From: Palsa-506 sp963709075
GTDB taxonomy: Bacteria > Actinomycetota > Actinomycetes > Streptosporangiales > Streptosporangiaceae
Reading direction: 5' to 3'
DNA: 64,000 nucleotides
Assembly (NCBI GenBank): GCA_963709075.1
Contig: CAVPUY010000005.1
Location: 558,001 to 622,000 of the forward strand
Part shown: piece by piece, positions 1-10,451 of the stretch
How positions within the stretch are numbered: position 1 is the stretch's first letter
How the letters are laid out: each line of letters starts with the position of its first letter
Program-made: the position numbers and the translations under genes
The notes under the pieces: model-generated
What the model was told of the DNA's origin: nothing
The model's input: only the letters and a program-made list of their open reading frames with translations
Databases searched by the model: none

Positions 1-654
1 CGTGGTCTCCGGCGACCCGAACATCACGCCGATCTTCTCCCGCAGCTGGTTGATGAAGATCGCGGTGGTCTTGGTCTGGTTCAGCGCGCCGGCGATCTTG
101 CGGAGCGCCTGGGACATGAGGCGGGCCTGCAGCCCGACATGGCTGTCCCCCATCTCGCCCTCGATCTCCGCCCGGGGCACGAGCGCGGCCACCGAGTCGA
201 TGACGATGACGTCGACGGCCCCGGAGCGGATGAGCATGTCGGCGATCTCCAGCGCCTGCTCGCCGGTGTCCGGCTGGGAGACAAGCAGCGCGTCGGTGTC
301 CACGCCGAGCTTCTTGGCGTAGTCGGGGTCGAGCGCATGCTCGGCGTCGATGAAGGCGGCGATCCCGCCTGCCTTCTGCGCGTTCGCGACCGAGTGCAGG
401 GCCAGCGACGTCTTGCCGCTGCTCTCCGGGCCGTAGATCTCGACGATCCGGCCGCGCGGGAGGCCGCCGATGCCGAGCGCGGCGTCCAGCGAGATGGATC
501 CGGTCGGGATCACCTCGACCGGCGCCCTGGTGTCATCGCCGAGCCGCATGATCGCGCCCCGGCCGAACTGCCGTTCGATCTGGGCCAGCGCAGTGTCCAG
601 GGACTTTTCCCTGTCGCCGCCTTTGCTGCTGCCCGCCCTGTCGGTCGGTGCCAT
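1..654 (-). CDS. recA: Recombinase RecA (3' end outside window)
   Basis: RecA coats single-stranded DNA, drives strand exchange in homologous recombination and triggers LexA self-cleavage in the SOS response. The 218 visible residues begin MAPTDRAGSSKGG at the ATG at 654 and contain the Walker A motif GPESSGKTS, the Walker B stretch VDVIVIDSVAALVP and the conserved segment IFINQLREKIGVMFG. The C-terminal third runs off the left edge. An SOS box lies about 210 bp upstream. The family assignment is certain; which alternative start is used cannot be proven, but this one matches the usual short actinobacterial N-terminus. Confidence 0.98.
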   Translation of the reverse strand, partial: MAPTDRAGSSKGGDREKSLDTALAQIERQFGRGAIMRLGDDTRAPVEVIPTGSISLDAALGIGGLPRGRIVEIYGPESSGKTSLALHSVANAQKAGGIAAFIDAEHALDPDYAKKLGVDTDALLVSQPDTGEQALEIADMLIRSGAVDVIVIDSVAALVPRAEIEGEMGDSHVGLQARLMSQALRKIAGALNQTKTTAIFINQLREKIGVMFGSPETT

Positions 655-862
655 GAAAACTCCCGTGGGAATCAAGGGCTACTCGCCGGCCGGCGATCGC
701 GCCGGCTGCGACTGAGCCGTCCGTATGCAGCGCTTCCGCACTGTCAGGCTGCGTTGGTCAACTGCCGACGCTGACGCTATGCGTTGCCTCTGACAGTTCC
801 TGGCACCGGCGCTTCGCCCGGCCAGGTATGGCCGCCGAGATCACCAGCAGCGCTACTCTAGA

Positions 863-876
863 CGAACAATTGTTCG
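863..876. promoter_or_regulatory. LexA/SOS box upstream of recA
   Basis: The 14-bp perfect palindrome CGAACAATTGTTCG matches the Gram-positive SOS operator (CGAAC, four bases, GTTCG). It sits in the recA to mobile-mystery-A intergenic region, 209 bp upstream of the recA start, a long leader like that known for mycobacterial recA. LexA repression of recA is inferred; it could also act on the divergent gene pair. Confidence 0.85.
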
Positions 877-1083
877 ATCATCAAGGCAACGCGCGGGCGA
901 CGCCGGCCATTTCCGGCGGCCAGCCCTTTCCCGCCGCGGAATGGCTGGCCGCCGCCAGCGTCATGCCCGGCGCAGGACCCGGGGCCCACCGGGACCGGTT
1001 GTCTCCAGGGTCAAGCGAGTACGGGCTCGGCCGGCCTCAGCAAGATTGAGCTGCAACTCACTGCTGCCGTATTTCATAATGTA

Positions 1084-1135
1084 TTGCAGGTATGTTTACT
1101 TCAATCTGATAATGAGCTACAGTACATCATTGAAG
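1084..1135 (+). promoter_or_regulatory. Candidate promoter and operator of the mobile-mystery pair
   Basis: A conspicuously AT-rich patch contains TTGCAG (1084-1089), 18 bp, then GATAAT (1108-1113), a sigma-70-like promoter. It is overlapped by an imperfect inverted repeat, CTTCAATCTGAT (1099-1110) against ATCATTGAAG (1126-1135). Autoregulation by the XRE protein encoded 38 bp downstream would fit, but this is inference from position. Confidence 0.45.
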
Positions 1136-1172
1136 CGTGGCAGTCAGCTCGCCGCACACATCCGGGGGTCTC

Positions 1173-1642
1173 ATGCCCAGGGTCGCCAATGACGTCTCGG
1201 CGCGCAGCCGGGAACTGCTCGACAGCCACTTCGACGACTGGCAGCAGCTCAGGGAGCTCGCCCGGCCGCCGCGCGGCTGGATCCGCGCGGTCAGGGAGGC
1301 GCTGGGCATGAGCGCGGCGGCGCTGGCCGGCGGCTCGGGATCACGGCAGGCGCGGTGACCAGGCTGGAGCAGTCGGAGGCCGCCGACCGGGCGCGGCTGG
1401 AAACGCTGCGCCGGGCCGCCGACGCGCTTGGCTGTGATCTTGTCTATCTGCTGGTGCCCCGCCGCCCGCTCACCGCGGTCGTCCATGACCGGGCGCGGGA
1501 GCTCGCGCACGCGCAGGTAGCCGCGGTCGAGCAGACGATGCGGCTGGAAGACCAAGCGACCGGCCAGCCGAGCCCGCTGGAGGCTCAGCTCACCGAGCGA
1601 CTGATCAAGCGCGGCCAGCTGTGGACTGACGCCGGCCCATGA
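1173..1642 (+). CDS. Mobile mystery protein A (XRE-type regulator), frameshifted
   Basis: A small helix-turn-helix protein normally paired with a Fic protein. The first half (from ATG 1173) carries the family signature RPPRGWIRAVREALGMSAAALA. A one-base deletion near 1327-1332 then throws it out of frame; adding one C restores LAGRLGITAGAVTRLEQSE, the second half of the HTH, and the frame continues through the family tail DLVYLLVPRRPL and TMRLEDQA to 1642. Restored length is about 156 residues, normal for the family. The stop overlaps the start of the Fic gene (ATGA), so the pair is co-translated. A GTG at 1137 is an alternative start. The frameshift looks like a sequencing error. Confidence 0.75.
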
Positions 1643-2235
1643 CCGAGCCCGCAGGCGCCACCCCGCTGACCGATGCCGAGCGGCAGGGCCTGCTGCTGCC
1701 GGCGCTGACCCGGGCCGAGCTCAACCTCGCCGAGGCCGCCAACATCAGCGACGCCATGTCCTGGCTGTTCTTGTCGCGGCGCCGGCTGCGGCCGGAAACG
1801 GTGACCGGCGAGGAGTGGCTGAAGCGGCTGCACCACAGGATGTACGGCCAGGTCTGGGCCTGGGCGGGGCGGTACAGGACAGCTGACAGGAACCTCGGCG
1901 CCGCGTACTGGCAGATCCGGATGGACATCAGCGACGTCATCGGCGACGCGCGGGCGTGGCTCGGCGACAGCACTCCGGCCAGGTACGGCGACGACGAGTG
2001 CGCGATCCGGTTCGGCTACCGGCTCGTCGTCGTCCATCCATTCCCCAACGGCAACGGCCGGTGGTCGCGGCTCGTATCGGACGCGCTGATCGTGGCGCTC
2101 GGCGGCACCCGGTTCAGCTGGGGCGGCGCCGCGCTCACCGAACCCGGCCAGTTGCGCCGCGACTACATCACGGCGCTCGCGGCGGCAGACACCGACGGGG
2201 ACCTCGAGCCGCTGATCGCATTCGCCCGCCGCTGA
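1639..2235 (+). CDS. Mobile mystery protein B (Fic/DOC family)
   Basis: A 198-residue Fic-fold protein. Fic enzymes usually transfer AMP or another phosphate-containing group onto a target hydroxyl. The catalytic loop HPFPNGNGRWSR (about residue 134) is complete, with the catalytic His and both loop glycines. The N-terminal LTDAERQGLLLP and the segment YGQVWAWAGRYRT match the mobile-mystery-B subfamily rather than classical Doc toxins. It overlaps its HTH partner by 4 bp. This pairing recurs on mobile and accessory DNA; a toxin-antitoxin role is suspected in the literature but not established, and the target is unknown. Confidence 0.85.
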   Translation: MTEPAGATPLTDAERQGLLLPALTRAELNLAEAANISDAMSWLFLSRRRLRPETVTGEEWLKRLHHRMYGQVWAWAGRYRTADRNLGAAYWQIRMDISDVIGDARAWLGDSTPARYGDDECAIRFGYRLVVVHPFPNGNGRWSRLVSDALIVALGGTRFSWGGAALTEPGQLRRDYITALAAADTDGDLEPLIAFARR

Positions 2236-2243
2236 TCGCGGGG

Positions 2244-2438
2244 TCAGCGGCGGGACTCGGGGATGTTGAAGGCATCGCAGACGGCGCGCCAGACCAGCTT
2301 CGCATCGATGCCGTCGGCGAGCGCCTGGTTGACCGTCCTGCTGCCGAGGCCGGCGATCGCCTGATCCTGCGCCACGCTGTCGGCGTACACGTCGCCGAAC
2401 TGGCCGCGCATTCGTTCCCAGAACGCAGTGAGACGCAC
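2244..2438 (-). CDS. DUF3046 family small protein
   Basis: A 64-residue protein with a GTG start, beginning MRLTAFWERMRGQFGDVYAD and containing GSRTVNQALADG and DAKLVWRAVCDAF, all hallmarks of DUF3046. The family is nearly restricted to actinobacteria and is normally encoded right beside recA. Here the mobile-mystery pair separates the two. No function is established. The next gene upstream, lhr, diverges, leaving about 60 bp of shared promoter space. Confidence 0.9.
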   Translation of the reverse strand: MRLTAFWERMRGQFGDVYADSVAQDQAIAGLGSRTVNQALADGIDAKLVWRAVCDAFNIPESRR

Positions 2439-2498
2439 CGCGCCAGGCTACCCGGATGACTGGCGCGGGCTGTCGTACCCAGGAGGCAGGATGGAGGC

Positions 2499-5400
2499 AT
2501 GCCCGCCCAGCCGCCAGCGCTAACGCCGACGCCAGCATCAGCGCAGCCGCGAGCGCGGACACCGCCGATGGACAGCTTCTCCGCGCCGACCAGAGCCTGG
2601 TTCGCTGCTGCCTTCGCCGAGCCGACGCAGTCGCAGGCGCAGGCCTGGGCGGCCATCGGCAATGGGGACAACACGCTGGTCGTGGCCCCGACCGGCTCCG
2701 GCAAGACACTCGCCGCCTTCCTCTGGGCCATCGACAAGCTGGCGACCGAGCCGGTCCCGCAGGATCCCGGGCTGCGCTGCCGGGTGCTCTACATCTCGCC
2801 GCTCAAGGCGCTGGCCGTGGACATCGAGCGGAACCTGCGCTCGCCGCTCACCGGCGTCGGTCACGCTGCCCGCCGGCTTGGCGTCGACATCAGCGACATC
2901 AGGGTCGGCGTCCGCACCGGGGACACCGCAGCGGACGAGCGGCGCAAGCTGGCAGGAAAGCCGCCCGACATCCTGATCACCACGCCCGAGTCGCTGTTCC
3001 TGCTGCTGACGTCCAAGGCGCGGGAGGGGCTCAGGGGCGTCGAGACAGTGATCGTCGACGAGGTGCATGCTCTGGCCGGTACGAAACGGGGCGCTCATCT
3101 GGCACTGTCGCTCGAGCGCCTCGATGCGCTCAGAGGCGGGACTGACATCGCGGCGGCCAGCCCGGCCGCCACCCGCCAGCACGGCGGGCCTGACGGCGCT
3201 GCGCGCGGGCCGGCGCAGCGGATCGGGCTGTCCGCTACCGTCCGGCCGCCGGAGGAGGTTGCCGGGTTCCTCGGCGGCGCCCGCCCGGTCACCATCGCGG
3301 CGCCGCCGAGCGAGAAGCGCATCGAGCTCAAGATCGTGGTGCCGGTCGAGGACATGACCGACCTGGAGACGTCCCGCGCGCCCGGCCGCGAGCCCGGCGG
3401 GCCGGCCGAACCTGGCGACTCGCCGGACCGGCGGCGGTCGATCTGGCCGCACGTCGAGGAACGGGTGCTTGACCTGATCCAGGCGCACAAGTCCACCATC
3501 GTCTTCGCGAACTCCCGGCGGCTGGCCGAGCGGCTCTGCGGCCGGCTGAACGAGCTCGCCGCGGATCGCGCCGCTGAACTGGCGCAGCAGGCCGCCGACG
3601 AGCCAGGCTCGCCAGCTCGGCCGCCGGCCGAGCTGATGGCCCAGGCAGGCACATCGGCGGGTGCGCCGGCCGAGGTGGCCAGGGCCCACCACGGCTCGGT
3701 CTCCCGGCAGGAGCGGGCGCAGATCGAGGAAGCGCTGAAAGCCGGCCTGCTGCCGGCCGTGGTGGCCACGTCCAGCCTGGAGCTCGGCATCGACATGGGC
3801 GCCGTCGACCTGGTCATCCAGGTCGAGTCGCCGCCCTCGGTGGCCAGCGGCCTGCAGCGCACCGGCCGGGCCGGGCACAACGTCGGCGACGTATCCCGGG
3901 CCGTGATCTTCCCGAAGTACCAGGGCGACCTGGTCCAGGCCACGGTCGTGGCGAAGCGGATGCACGGCGGCGAGATCGAGGAACTGCGGATCCCGCGCAA
4001 CCCGCTGGACGTGCTGGCCCAGCAGATCGTCGCGATGACCGCGATGGACGACTGGGACGTCACCGAGCTCGAGCGGACCGTCCGCCGGGCGGCGCCGTTC
4101 GCCGGGCTGACCCGGCCGGTGCTGGAGGCCGTGCTCGACATGCTGGCCGGCCGGTACCCGAGCGACGAGTTCGCCGGGCTGCGGCCGCGGCTGGTCTGGG
4201 ACCGGATGACCGGGACGCTGCGCGGCCGGCCCGGCGGCCAGCGGATCGCGGTGACCAGCGGCGGCACCATCCCGGACCGGGGACTGTTCGGCGTCTTCCT
4301 GGCCGGCGGCCAGCGCGACAAATCGGGCAGGCACTCCCGGCGGGTCGGCGAGCTCGACGAGGAGATGGTCTACGAGTCCAGGGTCGGCGACGTGTTCGTG
4401 CTCGGCGCGAGCTCGTGGCGGATCGAGGACATCACCGCCGACCAGGTGCTCGTCTCCCCCGCCCCCGGCCAGCCCGGCAAGCTCCCGTTCTGGCACGGTG
4501 ACGCGCTCGGCCGCCCGGCCGAGCTCGGCCGGGCGATCGGCGAGTACTGCCGTGAGCTCGGCGCGGCCAGCCCGGCCGACGCCACGGCCCGGCTGCGCGC
4601 TGACGGCCTGGACGAGCTGGCGGCCGCGAACCTGGTCAGGTACCTGACCGGGCAGCGCGAGGCGACCGGCTACGTGCCCGATGACCGCACGCTGGTGCTC
4701 GAGCGGTTCCGGGACGAGCTCGGTGACTGGCGGCTGGTGCTGCACAGCCCGTTCGGCGCCCGGGTCCACGCTCCCTGGGCGCTGGCGATCGCGGCCCGGC
4801 TGCGCGAGCGCTACGGCGGGATGGACGTGCAGGCGCTGCATACCGACGACGGGATCGTGATCCGCGTCCCCGACTCCGACGATCCGCCCCCGGCTGGCCT
4901 CGCCGAGTTCGATGCCGACGAGATCGAGCAGCTGGTCACCGCCGAGCTCGGCGCGTCCGCGCTGTTCGCCGCCAGGTTCCGGGAGTGCGCGGCGCGGGCG
5001 CTGCTGCTGCCCAGGCGCCAGCCGGGGCGGCGCACCCCGCTCTGGCAGCAGCGGCAGCGGTCCGCCCAGCTGCTGGCGGTGGCCAGCAAGTACGGGACGT
5101 TCCCGATCGTGCTCGAGACCGTCCGCGAGTGCCTGCAGGACGTCTTCGACGTGCCCGGCCTGATCGGCCTGATGCGCGACCTGGCGGCGCGGCGGATCCG
5201 GCTGGTCGACGTGGAGACCCCCGCCCCGTCCCCGTTCGGCCGGTCGCTGCTGTTCCGCTACGTCGGCGCGTTCATGTACGAGGGCGACTCGCCACTGGCC
5301 GAGCGCCGCGCCCAGGCGCTCGCGCTCGACTCGTCGCTGCTCGCCGAGCTGCTCGGCCAGGCCGACATGCGGGAGCTGCTCGACCCGCTGATCGTCAGTG

Positions 5401-7392
5401 ATTCGGAACGGCAACTCCAGCGTCTCTCCGCCGGACCGCGCCGCCCGCGACGCGGAAGGCGTCGCCGACATGATCAGCGACATCGGGCCGCTGTCCGCGG
5501 CGGAAGTGGCCGGGCGCAGCGCCGATCCCGGCGCGGCCGGCGGCTGGCTGGCCGGGCTGGCCGGGCAGCGGCGGGTCATCGAGGTCAGGGTCGGCGGCGA
5601 GGCCCGATGGGCGGCGGTCGAGGATGCCGGCCGGCTACGGGACGCGCTCGGGGTCCCGCTGCCGCCGGGCGTGCCCGCCGCGTTCACCGAATCGGTGCCC
5701 GACCCGCTCGGCGACCTGGTGGCCAGGTACGCCAGGACGCACGGCCCGTTCGCGGCGCCGGCCGCGGCGGCCAGGTACGGGCTCGGCGTGGCCGTCGTGA
5801 CCGGCGCGCTGCGGCGGCTGGCGGCCGAGGGCCGGGTCGCCGAAGGCGAGTTCGTGCCCGGCGGCCGCGGCACCGAGTGGTGCGACGCCGGCGTGCTGCG
5901 CCTGCTGCGCCGGCGCTGCCTGGCGAAACTGCGCAAGGAAGCCGAGCCGGTGCCGCCGCAGGCGCTGGCCGCGTTCCTGCCCGGCTGGCAGGACGCAGGC
6001 CATCCGGCAGCCGGCCGCGGCCCGGCCGGCCGCCGGGGCCGCCGCCCGGGTCCCGACGCCGTCTACGACGTGGCCGAGCAGCTAGCCGGGACCTCGGTGC
6101 CCGCCTCGGCGCTGGAGACCCTGGTGCTGCCCGGCCGGGTGCCCGGCTATCAGCCAGCGATGCTGGACGAGCTGACCGCGGCCGGCGAGGTCGTCTGGTC
6201 AGGCGCGGGCGCGCTGCCCGGCAGCGACGGCTGGATAGTCCTGGCGCCGGCCGCCGCCGCGCCGCTGCTGTTCCCGGCGCCCGGCGAGATCACGATGACG
6301 CCGCTGCACGAGGCGATCCTCGATGCGCTCGGCGGCGGCGGCGCGCTGTTCTTCCGCGCGCTGACCGACCGCGTCACGGCGCCAGGCGGCGACCCGGTCC
6401 CGGCCGGCCAGCAGCGGCTGCGGGTGCCCGCTGGCCGGGCTGGTGACCAGGCCGTCGCGGCGGCGATCTGGGACCTGGTCTGGGCCGGGCTGACCAACGA
6501 CACGCTGGCGCCGCTGCGGACCATGCTCGGAGCGGGCAGGCCGGTAGCAGCGGCGGCGGCTGGCGAGGAGGCCAGCACGGCGGCGTACGGCAGCCGCCGG
6601 CCGGCCGGGCCGCCGGGCCGGATGGCGCTGCGCCGGCCGGGCGCAGGCCGGCCGGGCCTGGGCCGCGGCGGCGTCCCGTCCCGCAGCGGCCCGCCGACGG
6701 TCAGCGGGCGCTGGTCACTGCTGCCGCCGGGCGAGCCGGACCAGACCAGGCGGCTGCACGCGCTGGCCGCGGCGCTGCTCGACCGGCACGGCATCGTCAT
6801 CAGGGGAGCGGTAGCCGCGGAGCGGGTACCCGGCGGGTTCGGCGCGCTCTACCCCGTGCTGCGGGCCATGGAGGAAGCCGGGCACTGCAGGCGCGGCTAC
6901 TTCGTCGAGGGCCTCGGCGCCGCCCAGTTCGCGTTGCCCGGTGCCGTCGACCGGATGCGGGCGCTGGCCCAGCCATCGTCGGCGCCGCCGTCACCGGCCC
7001 AGCCAGGCGCGGCGGGCGCGCCGGTCATCGTGCTGGCGGCCACCGACCCGGCCAGCGCCTTCGGCGCCGCCTTGGCCTGGCCGGCCAGGCCAGACGAGAC
7101 GCCGGGCAGCCACCGGCCGGGCCGGAAGGCCGGCGCGCTCGTCGTGCTGTCCGGCGGCGAGCTGGTGCTTTACGTCGAGCGCGGCGGCAAGACGCTGCTG
7201 TCCTGGACCAGCGACCAGGCCAGGCTCGCCCCGGCCGCCGCCGCGCTGGCCGAGGCGGTGCGTGCGGGCGCGCTCGGCAGGCTCACCGTCGAGCGCGCCG
7301 ACGGCGCCGGGGTGTACGACTCCCCGCTGGCCCGCGCCCTGGAGGAGGCCGGCTTCCGGCCGACCCCGCGCGGCCTGCGGCTGCGGCGCTGA
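2499..7392 (+). CDS. lhr: ATP-dependent DNA helicase Lhr, frameshifted
   Basis: A superfamily 2 helicase that unwinds DNA or RNA:DNA hybrids 3' to 5' and is linked to repair. Visible motifs are Walker A APTGSGKT (residues 63-70), DEVHALAGTKRGAHL (about 187), SAT in motif III (GLSATVRPPEEV), motif IV STIVFANSRRLAERL and motif VI GLQRTGRAGHNVG. The C-terminal winged-helix and Lhr-specific region follow. One extra base near 5423-5437 shifts the frame; removing it joins ERQLQRLS to DRAARDAEGVADMISDIGPLS. The restored protein is about 1,630 residues, in the upper range for long actinobacterial Lhr. Both parts look intact, so an indel error is likelier than a pseudogene. Confidence 0.93.
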
Positions 7393-7413
7393 CCACCGCC
7401 ATGATGCGGCCGG

Positions 7414-8628
7414 TCAGCCGGTGCCCTCAAGCTGGACCGGTTCGGGAACTGGCCCGCCGGGGGCCAGCAGGCGCAGCGCCGCGCCCGGGAAGAGCGCTGC
7501 GGAGAGCAGGCCGGCCGCGAGCAGCGAGGCGCTGGTGGTCGAGGTGATCAGCCCGGCGACGAGGCCGATCTGGGTGGCCACGATCACGAAGGTGAGCGTG
7601 GTGGCCTGCATCAGCCCGGCGACTCTGGCGCGGCGGGAGCCGACGAATCGGGTGTAAAGCAGCGCGGGCAGCCCGCGCGCCAGCAGCAGGGCGAGGAGGA
7701 AGAGCGGGACCTCGGCGATGGCGGTGACATTGCCGAGCAATGCCCTCAGGTCGAACTGGATGCCGGTGGCGATGAAGAAGATCGGGATCAGGAAGCCGAA
7801 GCCGATGCCCTCCAGCTTGGCCTGGAACTGCGGGTGCGGGGCGTGGCCGGACAGGTCGATCATCCGGACCAGCAGCCCGGCGGCGAACGCGCCGAGGATC
7901 GAGGCGAACCCGAACCGGTACGCCAGCAAGCCGAAGCCGAGCGCCAGGGTGAGCGCGGCGCGAACGCGCAGCTGGGCGCTGCGGTCTTCGAGCCGGTTGA
8001 GCAGCCGCTCCAGGCGCTCCAGTTTCCGCACCTCGGCCAGGGCAAGCCCGATGACCACGAGCAGCACGATGAAGATCGCGAGCGAGGCCGCCCTGGCCTC
8101 CGCGGTCTTCGAGGCCGCGGAGAAGAGCAGGGACAGCAGCATGATCGGCCCGACCTCGGCCAGCGCCGCCGCGGTCATCACGAGCTGGCCGAACCGGGTG
8201 TCCTCCTCGCCCGCGTCCTTAAGCAGCGGCAGCAGCAGCCCGGCCGATGTCGACATCAGCACGATCGCCAGGAACAGCGGCTGCCTGGCCAGGCCAGCCA
8301 GGCTCAGTGCGTAGGCGCACCCGATGCCGAGCACCGCCGAGCCGCCGAACGCCCAGCCTGCCAGCCGCCCGAGCGGCCCGCGCAGCCGCTGGACGTCGAT
8401 CTCCAGGCCGGCCAGGAACAGCAGCATCCCCAGCCCGAGATCGCTCAGCACCTCTACCGGGGCATCGACGTGCACCCAGCCGAGCACCGCTGGCCCGGCC
8501 ACGATCCCGGCGATGACCTCGAGCACGGCGCCGGACACCGGGACCTTTGGCAGCAAGCCGAGCACCACCGGCACCAGGACCGCGATCGCCGCAATGATCA
8601 GGACATTGTTGAACGAGATTGCTGGCAT
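7414..8628 (-). CDS. Cation:proton antiporter (CPA2/KefB type)
   Basis: A 404-residue inner-membrane protein with about twelve hydrophobic helices and no cytosolic regulatory (RCK) domain. Hallmarks are LEVIAGIVAGPAVLGW and LGLGMLLFLAGLEID, typical of Na+/H+ or K+/H+ antiporters of the CPA2 family. ATG 8628 (MPAISFNNVLIIAA) was chosen because it lies directly before the first membrane helix; the frame stays open further upstream without family similarity. It converges with lhr, 21 bp away. The transported cation cannot be told from sequence. Confidence 0.88.
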   Translation of the reverse strand: MPAISFNNVLIIAAIAVLVPVVLGLLPKVPVSGAVLEVIAGIVAGPAVLGWVHVDAPVEVLSDLGLGMLLFLAGLEIDVQRLRGPLGRLAGWAFGGSAVLGIGCAYALSLAGLARQPLFLAIVLMSTSAGLLLPLLKDAGEEDTRFGQLVMTAAALAEVGPIMLLSLLFSAASKTAEARAASLAIFIVLLVVIGLALAEVRKLERLERLLNRLEDRSAQLRVRAALTLALGFGLLAYRFGFASILGAFAAGLLVRMIDLSGHAPHPQFQAKLEGIGFGFLIPIFFIATGIQFDLRALLGNVTAIAEVPLFLLALLLARGLPALLYTRFVGSRRARVAGLMQATTLTFVIVATQIGLVAGLITSTTSASLLAAGLLSAALFPGAALRLLAPGGPVPEPVQLEGTG

Positions 8629-8684
8629 TCGAGTCCCCAGATCCTGCCGGTTACGTGTGCGGTATACCCAGGCGGCGCCGTGGC

Positions 8685-10067
8685 CTAGTCGCCGTCGAGT
8701 GAGTGCCGCTGCGGCGTGATGCCGGCGAAGCTCCCCGGGGTCAGCGGCCGCGGGTGCAAGTGCCTGGCATGGATGGCCGCCAGCAGCTTGGTGAGCTCGT
8801 GGCCCAGGCCAGGGACCCAGTGCAGGAGCACGATCTCGCCGGGCTCGAGGCTCCTGCCATCCCAGGTGCTGATGTGGCCGTCGTCCACGGTGACGCTCCA
8901 GCCCACCAGCGTCCGCAGGCCGCCCTGGTAGGCCGCCGCCTGCACGGCGCGGTTGAAGGCCCCGTACGGCGGCCTGCCGAGCACCGGGGCCGGGCCCAGC
9001 CACCGGCCGAGCGCCTGGCGGGCCTGCCCCCACTGGCCGGTGGCCTGGCCGAGGGACAGCTTGGTGAGGTTGGGGTGCGAGACAGTGTGGTCCCCCACCG
9101 TCCCGCCTGCCGCGACAAAGGCCCGCCAGTAGGGCAGGTCCCGCTGGGCGGCCTGCTGGATGAGGAAGGCCGTGACCGGCAGGTGAGTTCTGCGCATGAT
9201 GCCCAGCACCTCGCGGCTCGGGGTCCAGCCGTCGTCAGCGGTGATGTAGACGGCCCGCCCGGCCGGGCTGGCGAAGGCGTAGAGCGGAGCCTCCGGCAGG
9301 GCCGGGACGGTCACCGGCAGCACGGCCTGCTCGCCGTCCTCGGCGGTCAGCCTCAGCCTGGTCCGGCAGACGTCCGGGCTCCTGGCCACGGCCACTTCCG
9401 CTGCGGCCGGGAAGCTGACCTGGTCCTGGCCGCACAGGGACCGGTGCGGCCGGCGCAGCGGGCTGGATAGCGAGAGCAGCAGCCCGGCGGAGCCGCGGCG
9501 AGATCCGGTGACCCGCAGCGCCGGCGGGGCGGTGACGGTCAGCGTCCTGCTGGCCGGCCGCGGGCCTGCCACCTGGACAAGCAGGCGGGTTCGCCTGCCG
9601 GGCGGCACGGCTACCCTGACCATCCGGCCGGCCGCGGACCGGCTTCCCCGGCGCCCGCTCCCTTTCCTGGTTACCGTGAGGTGGCTGCTAGCCAGGATCC
9701 GGCGGCCAGCCGGCCCGCCGCCGGGAGTCAGCCGCACGGTCACGGTGTTCGAGGCCGGAGAAAACACCCAGGCCACGCCGGGCGGCGCCGCCGCGGCCAG
9801 GCCAGGCGGGAAGACCCAGGCCAGCGCGGCGGCCACCAGGACCAGCGCGCTCGTCAGGGCGGTGGCGGCGAGCCCGGGCGGGAACCGCCCCGGCGGCGCG
9901 GCCGGGAACCGCCCCGGCGGCGCGGCCGGCGCCGGGCGGCGGCCGGACGCGAACGACGGCCCGGATCCGGGCCGCCCCCCGGTGTTCCCTTGCTCCCGGA
10001 GTCCCCCCCGCTGCGCCACGCTTCCCGCAGGTCCGCATCGCGGGCGGGCGTTGCCATTCCCGCTCAC
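8685..10067 (-). CDS. Polysaccharide deacetylase (NodB domain), exported
   Basis: A 460-residue protein. About 55 Arg/Pro/Gly-rich residues precede a hydrophobic segment (LAATALTSALVLVAAALAWV), probably a signal anchor, then a beta-rich linker and a C-terminal NodB fold. Deacetylase motifs are visible: TADDGWTPS (motif 1, metal-binding Asp), DHTVSHPNL (metal-binding His pair), RPPYG (motif 3) and EIVLLHWVPG near the end. Members remove acetyl groups from chitin, peptidoglycan or similar polymers outside the membrane. The N-terminus holds a tandem duplication, PPGRFPAAPPGRFPPG. The true start could be further downstream. The substrate is unknown. Confidence 0.85.
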   Translation of the reverse strand: MSGNGNARPRCGPAGSVAQRGGLREQGNTGGRPGSGPSFASGRRPAPAAPPGRFPAAPPGRFPPGLAATALTSALVLVAAALAWVFPPGLAAAAPPGVAWVFSPASNTVTVRLTPGGGPAGRRILASSHLTVTRKGSGRRGSRSAAGRMVRVAVPPGRRTRLLVQVAGPRPASRTLTVTAPPALRVTGSRRGSAGLLLSLSSPLRRPHRSLCGQDQVSFPAAAEVAVARSPDVCRTRLRLTAEDGEQAVLPVTVPALPEAPLYAFASPAGRAVYITADDGWTPSREVLGIMRRTHLPVTAFLIQQAAQRDLPYWRAFVAAGGTVGDHTVSHPNLTKLSLGQATGQWGQARQALGRWLGPAPVLGRPPYGAFNRAVQAAAYQGGLRTLVGWSVTVDDGHISTWDGRSLEPGEIVLLHWVPGLGHELTKLLAAIHARHLHPRPLTPGSFAGITPQRHSLDGD

Positions 10068-10451
10068 AACGGCCAGACTCGCACATTTGCGCCGCGGCAG
10101 TGTCCCGCCACGCCCAGGCCGGGTTATTCGGCGTGCCTAATGACAGAGTCAGATATTGAAACTGTCTGAATTTCCTCAGCTTGGAGGGTGTTACCCGCGA
10201 TTCCTCGTGACGCCCGACGGCACTGCTGATGGATGCGGGATGCCCGGTGGGTGTGACCGGATTCCGGCACGATGCTCGCGATGACGCGATGCTATTCACC
10301 ATGACAGACCTGCCTGCCAAGATCGTCTTGCCGGAGCAGGGCAAGCGTTGCCCTGGCTCTGGATGCTCGCCCGCGCTGGACGTCGCCGCGGCCAAACGCC
10401 AGCCGCCTGGATTGGCCAGGGCGGCTTGCTTGCGAACTCGGCGATGACTCG
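10068..10451. other. Intergenic region without a convincing gene
   Basis: This 384-bp stretch separates the divergent deacetylase and deaminase genes. A 72-codon open frame at 10229-10447 has no recognisable motif and sits in a less GC-rich patch, so I do not call it. Probable promoters for both flanking genes lie here, but no convincing -35/-10 pair was identified. Confidence 0.5.

Noticed and set aside
2538..5936. 1132-codon minus-strand frame opposite lhr
   Set aside because: A GC-skewed shadow; the plus frame carries all helicase motifs.
10229..10447. 72-codon open frame between the deacetylase and deaminase genes
   Set aside because: No ribosome site, motif or family-like composition; it overlaps probable promoter DNA.
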